A program made the translations under genes and the position numbers. Positions 15,247-15,594 of a stretch of DNA of 15,594 nt are shown here, piece by piece. The stretch comes from JALONO01 sp038209965 (GTDB lineage: Bacteria; Bacteroidota; Bacteroidia; Cytophagales; Thermoflexibacteraceae), in contig JBBQXF010000111.1 in assembly GCA_038209965.1 (NCBI GenBank), positions 1 to 15,594 on the forward strand, written 5' to 3'. The notes beneath the pieces are model-generated. The model worked only from the letters and a program-made list of their open reading frames with translations, searched no databases and was not told the origin of the DNA. The stretch's first letter is position 1. Each line of letters opens with the position of its first letter.

Positions 15247-15594
15247 CTATTTGTCCAGCCAGATCCGTTGCTCGGTGGTTCCCGAGGCAGTGGCCACTTT
15301 GACCAGGTACACGCCGGCCAGCGGGAAATCAATGGGCAGCCGGCGCAGGCCGCCGCCGGGCACTTGGGCAAAATGCTGGAGTGCCACGCCCATGGTGTTG
15401 TAGATCGTCACTTGGGCGTTTTCTGCTGCTTGGATGTACAGGTCGCCCCCGAACGCAAAGGCGCGGACACTGCTGCCCACTTGGGCCCGGCCCACCACTT
15501 CGGAGGCGCGGCGCAGGTAGAAGCGGTCGCGGTAGTTGCCCGCTTGCAGGTTCAGGGTGTGGCTCCGGCCGGTCTGCAGGTAATAAAATTCGCC
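15247..15594 (-). CDS. C-terminal part of a type IX-secreted protein (runs off the right edge)
   Basis: The last 115 codons of a longer gene whose start lies beyond the window; the frame is open to base 15594. Residues ~1-30 end a beta domain with the RDRFYLRR strand common before sorting domains. Residues ~38-115 match a type A C-terminal sorting domain of the type IX secretion system: AFGGDLYIQAAENAQVTIYN, an MG turn, then LPLAGVYLVKV-like strands (FPLAGVYLVKVATASG) and the final QRIWLDK. Such proteins cross the outer membrane through T9SS and are released or anchored after domain removal. The GTG in this frame at 15498 is internal and not a start. What the main part of the protein does cannot be seen. 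The region is markedly GC-rich. The gene ends 89 bases before the shared terminator. Confidence 0.85.
   Translation of the reverse strand, partial: GEFYYLQTGRSHTLNLQAGNYRDRFYLRRASEVVGRAQVGSSVRAFAFGGDLYIQAAENAQVTIYNTMGVALQHFAQVPGGGLRRLPIDFPLAGVYLVKVATASGTTEQRIWLDK

Overview
The window comes from a bacterium of the phylum Bacteroidota, most likely a Cytophagales-like lineage; I cannot name a genus. The evidence is a C-terminal sorting domain of the type IX secretion system at the right edge, TAnnTTTG-type -7 promoter elements, no clear Shine-Dalgarno sequences before the starts, a DUF2723 membrane protein, a DUF1573 protein, and 23S and 5S rRNA of Bacteroidota appearance. Most genes are ordinary chromosomal housekeeping genes. 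I see no phage, insertion sequence, CRISPR array, toxin-antitoxin pair or defence island.

Layout. Bases 1-604 are the end of an rRNA operon on the + strand: 3' part of 23S, a short spacer without tRNA, 5S, and a strong GC-rich terminator. A gene-free stretch of about 400 bases follows and ends in two overlapping hairpins that also terminate the convergent gene argH. Next, on the - strand, come a biotin carboxyl carrier protein and argH (argininosuccinate lyase) as a tight pair. A secreted subtilisin-like protease is divergent from them on the + strand (3019-4557). From 12.6 kb back to 4.6 kb the - strand carries, in order of transcription, pdxH, thrC, a secreted DUF1573 protein, a 1024-residue DUF2723 membrane protein (GT-C glycosyltransferase-like) and a lipoprotein metallophosphatase/5'-nucleotidase. 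Hairpin terminators after thrC and after the DUF2723 gene break this run into separate units. On the + strand from 12.75 kb are an unrecognised probable outer-membrane beta-barrel protein, a secreted DUF2059 protein and lipA (lipoyl synthase). A bidirectional terminator separates lipA from the end of a type IX-secreted protein that runs off the right edge on the - strand.

Functionally the window mixes cofactor and amino-acid metabolism (lipoate, PLP, arginine, threonine, biotin-dependent carboxylation) with envelope and secreted proteins (protease, nucleotidase, DUF1573, DUF2059, barrel protein, T9SS cargo, probable protein glycosyltransferase). The points worth a second look are small: two genes that appear to start at TTG (thrC and the barrel gene), promoter elements that decide start codons, a lysine-rich AT-rich tail on the protease in place of a sorting domain, a 9-base periodic element downstream of lipA, and a possible small RNA locus between the 5S and argH terminators. 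I did not find a convincing new biological system.
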